Shown one piece after another: positions 15,885 through 24,725 of a DNA stretch of 64,000 nt (position 1 is its first letter; each line of letters starts with the position of its first letter). Source of the stretch: Rhodocyclaceae bacterium. GTDB lineage: Bacteria; Pseudomonadota; Gammaproteobacteria; Burkholderiales; Rhodocyclaceae. Location: the NCBI GenBank assembly GCA_013791905.1, contig VMSX01000007.1, forward strand, positions 46,041-110,040. Reading direction: 5' to 3'. Below the pieces are notes generated by a model. The model worked only from the letters and a program-made list of their open reading frames with translations. It did no database searches and was not told the origin of the DNA. The position numbers and the translations under genes are program-made.

Positions 15885-17497
15885 TAGTTCGCCTGGTCGA
15901 TCTGCGCCGGATCGAGGAAGTCCGCGGCGTAGCGCAGATGCACACCCTGACCTAGAAACACCGCGAACAGGTCGGGGTCGATATGGCCATTCCTGCTGAA
16001 TTTTTTCATGATTTCAATGGCCTGAGATAGTTTCATGCCTGACTTGTAGGGCCGGTCCTTGGCGGTCAGTGCTTCGAAAATGTCGGCGATGCCCATCATG
16101 CGCGCCTGCAGCGACATCTGCTCACGGGTCAGACCCTTCGGGTACCCGGTGCCATCCATGCGTTCGTGGTGGCCGCCGGCATATTCGGGTACGCGTTGCA
16201 GATGCTTTGGCCACGGCAGCGCCTCGAGCATCTTGTTGGTGGCAACGATGTGATGGTTGATGGTCTCGCGCTCCCGGGCGGTAAGGGTGCCGGAGCGAAT
16301 GGCAAGATTCTCGATCTCCTCGGCCGACAGGAAATCGGCATCGACACCGGCCGGGTTGCGCCAGTTGCGGTTCGTGCCGATGTCGCGCACACGCTGCTGG
16401 TCTGCCTGGCTCATTGCCTCACTGCCAATGTTGGCGCGGCGCAGGAAGGCCCGCTCAGCGTCGAGGATGTCGAGTTCCTTGCGGCATTCGTCCCAGCAGG
16501 CGTTTTCGGCTAGCTGGTCCTTGCGCGCGCGCAGGTCGAGCTGCTTGCGCAGGGCGGCTATCTGCACATCGCGCTTGAGCACTTCAAAGCGGGTATCGAT
16601 GAGTTCGATGCGATCGAACAGGGTTTGCAGCTTGGTGGCCTTGTCGACCACATGCACGGGGGTGGTCACCTTGCCGCAGTCGTGCAGCAGCCCGGCAATC
16701 TTCAGTTCATAGAGGTCGCTTTCGGACATCGTGAAATCGGCGAGCGGTCCTGCGCTTGTCGCATTGACTGCATCGGCCATCATCATCGTCAAGGCAGGCA
16801 CCCGCTGACAGTGACCGCCGGTATAAGGCGATTTTTCGTCGATGGCGAGGTTGATGAGCTTGATGAATGATTCGAACAGCGCCTCCAGCTGGGAAATCAG
16901 CAGGCGGTTGGTCAGCGCGATGGCGGCCTGGGAGGCCAGCGATTCGGCCAAGCGCTGTGCGGCCAGTGAAAAGGGGACAACCGCACCAGTTTCGGGATGG
17001 GTCGCATTGATCAGCTGCAGAACGCCGATGATTTCGTGCTCATGGTTCTTCATCGGTACGGTAAGAAACGAACACGAACGATAGCCGGTGCGCTCATCGA
17101 ACTTGCGCGTACCGGAAAAATCGAAACCAGCCTCGTAGTAGGCGTCAGCGATGTTGACGGTTCTGTCATTGAGCGCGGCAAAGGCAGCGATCATCGAATT
17201 GTTGGGCGCGTCCTGCTCATCCTGCAAGGGCAGGTCAGGGTAGTTGATCGGATTGCCGGAAGTGCCACCCAGGGCGATGCCGAGGCTGTCGTTTCTGACG
17301 ATTTCGAAACGCAACGCCTGACGGTCGGCGGTCATGCGGTAGAGCGTGCCGCCATCGGCGCGGGTGATGGCCTTGGCCGCGAGCAGGATCTTTTCCAGCA
17401 GGCAGTCGATGTCCCGTTCGCTGGAAAGGGCCGCACCAATCTCGTTGAGTTGTTCCAGCCGGCGGAACAGGTTGCCTTGCGATCCGTCAGCGTCCAT
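15884..17497 (-). CDS. GAF and HD-GYP domain protein, probable c-di-GMP phosphodiesterase
   Basis: A 537-residue protein. Residues about 12-195 form a GAF sensor (TLYRMTADRQALRFEIV, FLTVPMKNHEHEIIGVLQLIN). The HD-GYP catalytic domain carries HD in LLHDCGK (about 272-273) and HHERMDGTGYPKGL (about 443-456), so the metal ligands and GYP motif are intact; it should linearise c-di-GMP. About 100 extra residues, helical and charged (RFEVLKRDVQIAALRKQL), separate HD from GYP, as in a subfamily of HD-GYP proteins. It is the last gene of the signalling cluster, starting 16 bp after the GAF-ATPase stop. Confidence 0.85.
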   Translation of the reverse strand: MDADGSQGNLFRRLEQLNEIGAALSSERDIDCLLEKILLAAKAITRADGGTLYRMTADRQALRFEIVRNDSLGIALGGTSGNPINYPDLPLQDEQDAPNNSMIAAFAALNDRTVNIADAYYEAGFDFSGTRKFDERTGYRSCSFLTVPMKNHEHEIIGVLQLINATHPETGAVVPFSLAAQRLAESLASQAAIALTNRLLISQLEALFESFIKLINLAIDEKSPYTGGHCQRVPALTMMMADAVNATSAGPLADFTMSESDLYELKIAGLLHDCGKVTTPVHVVDKATKLQTLFDRIELIDTRFEVLKRDVQIAALRKQLDLRARKDQLAENACWDECRKELDILDAERAFLRRANIGSEAMSQADQQRVRDIGTNRNWRNPAGVDADFLSAEEIENLAIRSGTLTARERETINHHIVATNKMLEALPWPKHLQRVPEYAGGHHERMDGTGYPKGLTREQMSLQARMMGIADIFEALTAKDRPYKSGMKLSQAIEIMKKFSRNGHIDPDLFAVFLGQGVHLRYAADFLDPAQIDQAN

Positions 17498-17513
17498 TTC
17501 AAACCCCGTTTGT

Positions 17514-19913
17514 CTATTTAATGCAGACCGCCCGCACCTGCTTCATGTCAGTCATGCCCTGCAATACCTTTTCCATGCCGTCCTGCTTCAGGGTGCGCAT
17601 GCCGTCCTCAAGCGCCTGGGCAACGAGCAGTGCGACACGGGAATGTTCCTGAACGAGTTTTTTCACCGCATCGGTGCCGATCATCAGTTCGTGCAGACCC
17701 ATCCGCCCCTTGTAGCCCGATCCACCGCAGGTATCGCATTCGCCGTTTTCCTTGGGACGATAGAGCGTGAACTGCCCCTTGTCGTTGGCGTATTTTTTCA
17801 CCCATTCCTGATACACCGCGTCAAAGGCTGCCTTGCCGTCGCGCTTGAAGGTTTCAGTGCTCGCCAGTTCCTCGCAGTATTCAGCGAGAAAATGCTGCAT
17901 CTCCTCGGCACTTGCGGTGTAAGCCTCCTTGCACTTGCACAAGCGCTTGGCCAGGCGCTGGGCCAGAATGCCGAGCAGGGCATCGGAGAAGTTGAACGGG
18001 TCCATGCCCATGTCGAGCAGGCGCACGATCGATTCCGGCGCGCTGTTGGTGTGCAGCGTAGCGAATACCAGGTGGCCGGTAAGCGAGGCCTCGATGCCAA
18101 TTTTGGTAGTTTCGGCATCGCGCATCTCGCCGACCATGATGATGTCCGGGTCAGCCCGCAGAAAGGCTTTCATGATGACAGGAAAGTCGAGGCCGGCCTT
18201 CTTGTTGATCTGCACCTGGCGCAGGCCTTTCTGGGTGATCTCAACCGGGTCTTCGGCGGTCCAGATCTTGGTGCCGATCGTGTTGAGCGACTTGAGCACC
18301 GAGTGCAAGGTCGTCGTTTTACCGGAACCGGTCGGGCCGCAGACGAAGAACAGGCCATAGGGCTTTGAAACAGCCCCCTTCAGGCGCTCCAGATTGTGCG
18401 GCAACAGGCCCAGCTTCTCCATGGGAATCGGCTCGCCCGCCGCCAGAATGCGCATCACCACATCTTCGACACTGCCGGCGGTGGGCAAGGTCGCCACTCG
18501 CAGTTCGATGTCGAGGGGGCCGAATTTCTTGAACTTGATCTTGCCGTCCTGCGGCCTGCGCTTCTCGGAAATATCCAGGTCGCACATGATCTTGATGCGC
18601 GCCACGATGGCCTGGCGGAAGCTTGCCGGAATTTCGATGTACTTCGACAGCGAACCGTCCTTGCGCAGGCGGATCAGCACCCGGTCCTTGCCCATGCCCG
18701 GTTCGATATGGATATCCGAGGCACCCTGCTGGTAGGCGTCGATGATGACCTTATTGACCAGCTTGACCAGTTCATTGTCGGCGGCAGCGGAGATATCATC
18801 GCCGCTTTCGATTTCAATCTCACCCTCATCCATTGCCGACAGCAGGTCACCGACATTGGTGTCGTCGGTAAAGCCGCCGCCGCCAAAGAACTGATCCACC
18901 GTCTGCTTGAATTCGCGATTCGTGGTGACCCGATAGGCGATCTTGCTGCGGGCAAAGATGTTGTTGACGATGCGCGAACTCTTGACCTGCTCGGGATCCA
19001 TGCACAGGATGACGATGCCCTCGGGCGTTTCATCAACGGGCAGCCAGAGATTCTGCTCGACGTACTCGCGGCGCAGATTCTTCATCAGGTCGAGCGGTTT
19101 TATGCGATCAGGCTTGTAGGGTTCGTAGGGCACGCCGAAGAACTTCGCCAGCGCCGCGCCAATCGCCGTTAACTTGACCTGGAATTCGGCGATCAGCGCC
19201 TCTTCGACATCGATATTCTTGCGCCGTGCCGAGCGGGTGGCGAGTTCCATTTCCTGCGCCGCAACCACTGCGTCAAGCACCAGATGGTCATATTTGGTCT
19301 TGATCGTCTGCGCCGGCTTGCTGCGCTGATTAAAGGCAATCGCCAGCGTTTCGCACAAGCCCTTGACGCCTTCTTCGGCCACCGCGGAAAAAGGAACGCC
19401 GGTCTTGTTGTTGATGATCTGCACCACGCCCAGCAGATCATTGGTCTGGATATCGATGATGGGGGCCACCAGCATCTGCTTGGTGCGGTAGCCCGTGCGC
19501 TTGTCCACTTCCTGCAAAAAGTGCATGTCGGGATTGATCGCCCGCAGCTCCGCATCGTCGTAAACATCGCGGATATTGATGATTATCTTGGCGAGTGCCA
19601 CGTAGCCGGCAATGCTCTGATCGGCAATCGGCAGTTTCAGGTCCCGGAATGAGTTGAGCCCGGTCTTGACCTTGGAAATTATCGAGGCCTTGTCATCGCT
19701 GAGCGAGTAAACCGTCAGGCGATCGGCATTGAACAAGGCGCAGACATCCTGCGACAACTCCAGCATGATCTCGTCGATGTTGGCGGTCGCATGGATTTTG
19801 TTGGTGACCGCCTGCAGGTTCTTGAAAAACGCCAGGCGACTGCCGAGGTCACCCGCGCTGACGGGATCGCCACCGCCCTGGCCGATCGATCCGGGATTCA
19901 ATGCCGCGCTCAT
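17514..19913 (-). CDS. GAF domain fused to a GspE/PilB-type secretion ATPase
   Basis: A 799-residue protein. Residues about 26-195 are a GAF domain (MLVAPIIDIQTNDLLGVVQIINN), then a linker and an N-terminal module (about 240-350), then a complete type II/IV ATPase: Walker A GPTGSGKTT (526-534), Walker B region DPDIIMVGEMRD (588-599) and four cysteines (CKC 659-661, CDTC 726-729). There is an insertion of about 60 residues between the two cysteine pairs. It lacks the MshEN module of the window's two MshE proteins, and no GspF-type platform gene adjoins it. Start and stop overlap the upstream gene by ATGA, so it is translationally coupled to the cNMP-binding protein. A longer frame upstream has no support. 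Confidence 0.85.
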   Translation of the reverse strand: MSAALNPGSIGQGGGDPVSAGDLGSRLAFFKNLQAVTNKIHATANIDEIMLELSQDVCALFNADRLTVYSLSDDKASIISKVKTGLNSFRDLKLPIADQSIAGYVALAKIIINIRDVYDDAELRAINPDMHFLQEVDKRTGYRTKQMLVAPIIDIQTNDLLGVVQIINNKTGVPFSAVAEEGVKGLCETLAIAFNQRSKPAQTIKTKYDHLVLDAVVAAQEMELATRSARRKNIDVEEALIAEFQVKLTAIGAALAKFFGVPYEPYKPDRIKPLDLMKNLRREYVEQNLWLPVDETPEGIVILCMDPEQVKSSRIVNNIFARSKIAYRVTTNREFKQTVDQFFGGGGFTDDTNVGDLLSAMDEGEIEIESGDDISAAADNELVKLVNKVIIDAYQQGASDIHIEPGMGKDRVLIRLRKDGSLSKYIEIPASFRQAIVARIKIMCDLDISEKRRPQDGKIKFKKFGPLDIELRVATLPTAGSVEDVVMRILAAGEPIPMEKLGLLPHNLERLKGAVSKPYGLFFVCGPTGSGKTTTLHSVLKSLNTIGTKIWTAEDPVEITQKGLRQVQINKKAGLDFPVIMKAFLRADPDIIMVGEMRDAETTKIGIEASLTGHLVFATLHTNSAPESIVRLLDMGMDPFNFSDALLGILAQRLAKRLCKCKEAYTASAEEMQHFLAEYCEELASTETFKRDGKAAFDAVYQEWVKKYANDKGQFTLYRPKENGECDTCGGSGYKGRMGLHELMIGTDAVKKLVQEHSRVALLVAQALEDGMRTLKQDGMEKVLQGMTDMKQVRAVCIK

Positions 19914-20974
19914 TCTGAAATCATCTTCTCGGTGTGAATTGAATTCAGGCCATCCGCCAGCAAGCTGGCGGAGAAGCCGCGCTGCGACAGCAGAAACGCT
20001 GCTGCCGAACTGCGCCGACCGGTCTGGCAATACGCCACATATTCCCGGTCCGCAGGCAGGCTCGGCAGGGTGTCGCGCAGTTCGTTCAACGGGATGTTGA
20101 GCGCCCCGGGGAGTCCATCGTGCTGGTACTCGGCCGGGAAACGGACATCCAGCCAGACGGCCCCCGCCGCCACCCGCCGCCGGGCCTCATCCGCATCAAT
20201 GCGTTGCAGCAGCGGCTCACGCAATAGCCTGACAAAATCGGCGCTGCTCAGGCGCAACAACACGCCATCCGTTGCCATGGTCACCGTGGCATTGCGCACG
20301 GTTTCGGCAATCAGGGCCTCTTCCCCAAACGCGTCGCCAGCATCAATTTCCGCCAGTTCAACCCGCGCCCCCGTCACCTCGCGCGTCACCTGCGCCCGCC
20401 CGCGCTCGATGACGTAATAATAGTCGCCGGGCTCACTCTGGCGCACGATGACTTCGCCGCGCTTGACCAATTGCCGCTTGAAACAGGCCAGCAGACTATC
20501 GATATTCGCTGCCGGCAGGCTGGCGAAAGCGCCAAGCGTCAGTTGCCGCGCATCGAAAATACCGGGCAAGGCCCGCCAGTCTGTCGCATCCACATCGGGT
20601 TGCACCGGCTTTAGCGGCGCCACCTGATGCCACGTGACAAGGATATCCAGGACATTCGCGTCGAACCACAATATCTCGACATCGGTAATCGCGCGCGCGC
20701 GGAGCGGATCCATGCCACTCCGGTTCAGGGGGGAAAGTGCTTCATCCCATCCCCCGACCAGAACCTTCATGCCGCCAGCGGGATAATCGAGTTTTAACTC
20801 GCCCTTGAGGAGATAAACCGTCTTGTTCTGCCAGGCAAAATTCAAGGGGTGTGGTGAGGGCGCGAAACTCTCGACTCTGGCCAATGAAGCAAGCTGGCGC
20901 AGGAAATCCTGTCCCAGCCCTGATAAAGGCGACAAGCGTGCCAATGTTTCGGGTAGTACGGGTAAGGTGCTCAT
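19910..20974 (-). CDS. Cyclic nucleotide-binding and rhodanese domain fusion
   Basis: A 354-residue protein. Residues 1-130 look like a degenerate cNMP-binding fold; 145-255 form a fuller one with a phosphate-binding cassette (GDAFGEEALIAETVRNATV, about 213-231, containing Glu and Arg expected for cAMP). The C-terminal rhodanese domain (about 258-350) keeps its active-site cysteine in YCQTGRRS (Cys316). There is no DNA-binding domain, so it is not a CRP-type regulator. It overlaps both neighbours by four bases (ATGA), the upstream one being a cyclic nucleotide phosphodiesterase, which supports a shared cAMP role. Confidence 0.83.
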   Translation of the reverse strand: MSTLPVLPETLARLSPLSGLGQDFLRQLASLARVESFAPSPHPLNFAWQNKTVYLLKGELKLDYPAGGMKVLVGGWDEALSPLNRSGMDPLRARAITDVEILWFDANVLDILVTWHQVAPLKPVQPDVDATDWRALPGIFDARQLTLGAFASLPAANIDSLLACFKRQLVKRGEVIVRQSEPGDYYYVIERGRAQVTREVTGARVELAEIDAGDAFGEEALIAETVRNATVTMATDGVLLRLSSADFVRLLREPLLQRIDADEARRRVAAGAVWLDVRFPAEYQHDGLPGALNIPLNELRDTLPSLPADREYVAYCQTGRRSSAAAFLLSQRGFSASLLADGLNSIHTEKMISE

Positions 20975-21738
20975 AGCTCAAATACCTGATTGTTTTGTAA
21001 CATGCGTGGCCTGAATTCGCCGATGCTGTCTTCGATTTCCTGCATGGTCAATTCGATCTGGCCAGGCTTGAGGTGGGTAATGAATATCTCCGGTCTGGAT
21101 TGCAGATAACGCAACTCCTCCAGCAACATGCTGGGACAAAGGTGACATGACTCTTCCGCCAGCTTGCGTTCGCGGTTGGAGAAGGCGGTTTCAATGATCA
21201 GGATCTTCAGATTGCCAATCGCATTCACCGCCTGCCAGAGCGCGGGGCAGGGGCCGGTATCACCGGAAAACACCATGCTGGCGCACCCCGAGTCGAGTTG
21301 ATAGGCGACCGCCGGAACGGCATGGGCGGCTGGCAGGGGCACGATGCGTCGTCCGAGCAGTTCAACGGCCTGTCCGACCGTGATCGGCTCAAAGCGGAGA
21401 CACGGCCTTTCTGGTGAAGGAATTTCCGTGAAGTCCGGCCAGATCGCCCAGTTGAAGATGTGCGCGCGCAGGATCTCCTCGACTGACGGCGTCACATGAA
21501 TGGTCAGCGGACGATTACGCATGTCGCCCACCGTATCGATCAAGAGGGGCAGGCAGGCGATGTGGTCCATGTGGCTATGCGTCAGGAAGATATGATCGAC
21601 CTGAGCAAGTTCGGCAATGGAAAGATCGGCCACTCCGGTACCGCAATCGATCATGATGTCGTTATCGACCAGGATCGATGTTGTGCGCAAGTGGCGGCCA
21701 CCAATGCCGCCACTGCAACCGAGGATGCGTATTTTCAT
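20971..21738 (-). CDS. Metallo-beta-lactamase-fold phosphodiesterase, probable class II 3',5'-cyclic-nucleotide phosphodiesterase
   Basis: A 255-residue protein with the metal-binding motif LTHSHMDHIACLP, an early aspartate in MIDCGTGVADL, a later VFSGDTGPCPALW and a final ITHLKPG. This pattern and the N-terminus MKIRILGCSGGIGG fit class II cyclic nucleotide phosphodiesterases better than beta-lactamases or glyoxalases. It would hydrolyse cAMP or cGMP in the cytoplasm. It heads a tightly overlapping run of genes (ATGA with the cNMP-binding/rhodanese gene). The start is set by the family N-terminus. Confidence 0.8.
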   Translation of the reverse strand: MKIRILGCSGGIGGRHLRTTSILVDNDIMIDCGTGVADLSIAELAQVDHIFLTHSHMDHIACLPLLIDTVGDMRNRPLTIHVTPSVEEILRAHIFNWAIWPDFTEIPSPERPCLRFEPITVGQAVELLGRRIVPLPAAHAVPAVAYQLDSGCASMVFSGDTGPCPALWQAVNAIGNLKILIIETAFSNRERKLAEESCHLCPSMLLEELRYLQSRPEIFITHLKPGQIELTMQEIEDSIGEFRPRMLQNNQVFEL

Positions 21739-21884
21739 GCTATTCCGTCTTGAGGGTTGGGACCCCACCCATCGCCTTTTGGTTTCTGACGAAAGTGCAC
21801 GGTCCAATTCACGGACGTATCATATAAGTAATAAGGGCACAGCAAAAGACCGTCTGCGCAAATGCCTCTCCTCGGCAACCCGCA

Positions 21885-22613
21885 TCAGCCCTTGAGGAAA
21901 AACTCCATCTTCACGCCGGCCAGTTCGATGACGTCATGATCTTTGAGTTCGTGAGCTTGGGCATGGATGGCCGTGCCATTCACCAGCGGGAATCTGGCGC
22001 CCTCGACATGCGAAAGGAAGTAGCCGATGGGGCGACGCGCAATGACGGCCACCTGGACGCCCGGCTTGCCCAGCGTAGTCAGCGACTTTGTCAGGTCGAG
22101 TCGTCTGCCGATGTTGCTGCCAGTCAATATCTGGATCGCGCCCAGAGGCAGCGGGGGGGCTGCCGGCGCGGCCTGGCCAGCAGGCGCAGGCTGGACTGGT
22201 GGTGCCATAACCGGTGGCGCCACGACGCCAGCCGGTTTAGCCGCTGCAGGTTCGCCGGCTTTTCTCAGCATATCGGGACGCAACACCATGGTCTTCTCGA
22301 AATCAGTCTGCGTGGCGTGCTGGGGTGCCTCGTTGATATATTTGAGCCGGTACTTGCCCAATTCGATGACATCGTTGTTTTGCAGGAAATGCTTCTTGAC
22401 CTGCTGGCCATTGACGAAGGTGCCATTGGTGCTATTGAGATCCTCCAGGAAGGAATCGTTGAGGATGCTAACGATCACTGCATGCTCGCCCGAAACCGCC
22501 AGATTATCGATCTGAATGTCGTTGTGCGCCTTGCGGCCGAGCGTGGTGCGCTCCTTGTTCAAGGGGATTTCCTTGAGCACCAGATTGTCCATGCTGAGTA
22601 TGAGCTTAGCCAT
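21885..22613 (-). CDS. FHA domain protein with two FHA modules
   Basis: A 242-residue protein. The first forkhead-associated domain (about 20-92) has the phosphothreonine-binding signature GRKAHNDIQIDNLAVSGEHA and LNSTNGTFVNG. A Pro/Ala-rich linker (about 118-155) leads to a second FHA-like module (NIGRRLDLTKSLTTLGKPG ... IELAGVKMEFF) whose Ser-x-x-His appears degraded. FHA domains read Thr phosphorylation. The PP2C phosphatase gene lies 26 bp upstream in the same orientation; no Ser/Thr kinase is seen in the window. The phosphodiesterase gene follows after 146 bp. Confidence 0.85.
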   Translation of the reverse strand: MAKLILSMDNLVLKEIPLNKERTTLGRKAHNDIQIDNLAVSGEHAVIVSILNDSFLEDLNSTNGTFVNGQQVKKHFLQNNDVIELGKYRLKYINEAPQHATQTDFEKTMVLRPDMLRKAGEPAAAKPAGVVAPPVMAPPVQPAPAGQAAPAAPPLPLGAIQILTGSNIGRRLDLTKSLTTLGKPGVQVAVIARRPIGYFLSHVEGARFPLVNGTAIHAQAHELKDHDVIELAGVKMEFFLKG

Positions 22614-22639
22614 CTTGAGCGTCCTTCAAGACTCCAACG

Positions 22640-23548
22640 TTAACCGAACCACGACTGCACACGTCGCCACCAGCCGTTGGCATCATGGGGACCATGCGCC
22701 GCCGGAAAAGCTTGCTTTATCTTGACGAGGATCACCGAAACATTATCGCGACCACCATTGTCGTTCGCCATTTGCACCAGTTGCGTTGCACAGAGCGGCA
22801 AATTTGCAGACAGGGCCGACAGCGTCAGGGCAATCTCGTCATCTTCCATCATATCGTTGAGGCCATCCGAACAGAGCAGATAAACATCGCCCGGAAGTAC
22901 ATCGTATTCATTCAACTCGGTTTCCACGGTCGGCTCGACACCTAGCGCACGCGTCACCAGATTCTTGTTATGCGAAAACCGTGCCTGCTCGGACGTGATC
23001 ATGCCTTTGTCGATCTGCTCTTGCAACAGGGAATGATCGCGCGTTAGCTGTGTCAGTTCTTCACCGCGCAGGCAATATAGCCGGGAATCGCCGATGTGCG
23101 CGACCACCAGCCGGTCATCATAGAACTGCACGGCGACCAGCGTGGTGCCCATGCCCGTGTATTGAGACTGGCTTTGCGCTGCCTGATAAATCGCGGCGTT
23201 GGTCCGCGCGATCATATCTGTCAGCGCTTCCCGCGCCCAGATCTGTCCACTCGCGGCAATCTGGCTGGGGGGCCGGAGGCCGAACAGATGTTCGAGCTCG
23301 CTACCCAGAACCGACGTAGCCATGCTGCTGGCAATCTCGCCGGCATTGTAGCCACCCATGCCATCCGCCAGCACGGCCAAGCCCACCGAGGAATTTGCCA
23401 GCACCGAATCTTCGTTCAGCGAGCGTACCCGCCCGACATCGCTGCAAACAGCCATTTCAAGCGCCGCGGAGAGATCGATCAATGCCATTTCAGACGAACA
23501 CCAACCCGCCGACCGATGAACCAGTCGTTTGTTCGCAAATTCAGACAT
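22640..23548 (-). CDS. PP2C-family serine/threonine phosphatase
   Basis: A 302-residue metal-dependent phosphatase with all core motifs: RSLNEDSVLA, VLADGMGGYNAGEIAS, HIGDSRLY, LCSDGLNDMM and GGRDNVSVIL. Such stand-alone PP2C proteins, paired with FHA proteins, reverse Hanks-type kinase signalling and often control secretion systems. The first ATG (23548) follows AAGGTGG; an internal ATG at residue 21 (MALIDLSAALEMAV) is equally near the family start and cannot be excluded. It appears to be the first gene of the signalling cluster. Confidence 0.87.
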   Translation of the reverse strand: MSEFANKRLVHRSAGWCSSEMALIDLSAALEMAVCSDVGRVRSLNEDSVLANSSVGLAVLADGMGGYNAGEIASSMATSVLGSELEHLFGLRPPSQIAASGQIWAREALTDMIARTNAAIYQAAQSQSQYTGMGTTLVAVQFYDDRLVVAHIGDSRLYCLRGEELTQLTRDHSLLQEQIDKGMITSEQARFSHNKNLVTRALGVEPTVETELNEYDVLPGDVYLLCSDGLNDMMEDDEIALTLSALSANLPLCATQLVQMANDNGGRDNVSVILVKIKQAFPAAHGPHDANGWWRRVQSWFG

Positions 23549-23704
23549 GTCTTGCTGACCACCTTGCTCGATACGCCTCCCGGAATGCCATCTCAGTACT
23601 GTACATCAACAACTTCATGAATAAACAGTGTGATATGCCTCATTCTTACAGCCGAACCTTAAGTCAGTCAATGCTTTTCCATGCCGCGGGCACGAAATGA
23701 TCCC

Positions 23705-24658
23705 TCAATAGGGCAGTTCCGCACCAAGTCCCTGTTGCTGCGCCAGTTTGAGCAAGCGCACCCCGACCGCCAGATCCTGGATGGCCATACCCTGAGATTC
23801 GAACAAGGTGATCGCCTCGGCATTCGGCCGTCCCGGACGGATGCCGGCAACGATCTCGCCCAGCTCGACAAGCTGCCCTTCGGCAAGCCGTCCCTTTTCC
23901 AGTGCCGGCAACAGGTCGCCCGCCTCGCGCAGGGCAGTCGGTCGGCTATCCACGCAAACCACAGCAGCACGGGCAACGGTCTCTTCGTCGATCTCGCGGC
24001 GGATCAGGGCATTCGAGCCGGCGGCATTGACATGCGTGCCTGCCGCCAACCACTTGCCCTCGAACAATGGCGTAGCCGCCGCGGTGATGGTGACAACGAT
24101 ATCGCAGTCACGCACCGCAGCCTCCGCGGTCTCGACGGGAATCACTTCGACGCCGCAGCGGCTTGAAAAGTCGGCGCTGGCGAGATGGCGCTTCTCGGCA
24201 TCGCGCGCATACAGCTTGACTTGCCGAATCGGCCGGACCCGACACAGCGCCTCCAATTGACTCTGGGCTTGCCAGCCGGCGCCGATCAGGCCAACCACCG
24301 CACTTTCCGGCCGGGATAAAACTTTTGCGGCCACGCCACCGGCGGCACCGGTACGCATCATTCCCAGAAAATCGGCCTCGATCGCCGCCAGCGGTGTGCC
24401 GCTTGCCGCGTCGAACAGGTGCACCATGAAGCGTTTGCCCGCGCGCGCTATCGTGTAGGCCTTGTAGCCGATCACTCCCTCGTCAAGCAGCGCACCTTGC
24501 AGGATATGCAGCGACGCTGTCGGCGTCCGGGTGCGCTGGCGGGCAATGTCGATGGCGCGGTTGATTCCATGAGCGGCATGCGCTGCCTCAACAGCTTCAA
24601 GCGCCAGGTCCATGGTCAACAGCTGACGCACATCGGCTTCGGATAAAAACAAGGCCAT
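23705..24658 (-). CDS. Ornithine cyclodeaminase/mu-crystallin family protein
   Basis: A 317-residue NAD(P)-binding protein with the family's GAGWQAQSQLEAL dinucleotide motif, KAYTIARAGKRFMVHLFDA and HVNAAGSN. Family members include ornithine cyclodeaminase, alanine dehydrogenase and ketimine reductases, so the exact substrate is unknown. It includes HLASADFSSRCGVEV, part of which is encoded by a degenerate copy of the modular repeat (24167-24191). It stands between the signalling cluster and sucD with gaps on both sides, suggesting its own unit. Confidence 0.8.
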   Translation of the reverse strand: MALFLSEADVRQLLTMDLALEAVEAAHAAHGINRAIDIARQRTRTPTASLHILQGALLDEGVIGYKAYTIARAGKRFMVHLFDAASGTPLAAIEADFLGMMRTGAAGGVAAKVLSRPESAVVGLIGAGWQAQSQLEALCRVRPIRQVKLYARDAEKRHLASADFSSRCGVEVIPVETAEAAVRDCDIVVTITAAATPLFEGKWLAAGTHVNAAGSNALIRREIDEETVARAAVVCVDSRPTALREAGDLLPALEKGRLAEGQLVELGEIVAGIRPGRPNAEAITLFESQGMAIQDLAVGVRLLKLAQQQGLGAELPY

Positions 24659-24682
24659 CCATCCCGCCCCTCATCAAACATC

Positions 24683-24706
24683 AAAAAAGGCGGGCCGCAG
24701 CCCGCC
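24683..24706 (-). terminator. Rho-independent terminator of sucCD
   Basis: On the minus strand a GGCGGGC-TGCG-GCCCGCC stem-loop is followed by six T, just 20 bp past the sucD stop. This is the clearest intrinsic terminator in the window. Confidence 0.88.
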
Positions 24707-24725
24707 GAGCATTCCGCCGCAAGCG

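Noticed and set aside
18396..19172. Long plus-strand open frame opposite the GAF-ATPase gene
   Set aside because: It is antisense to a strongly conserved ATPase, has no family similarity, and reflects the high GC content.
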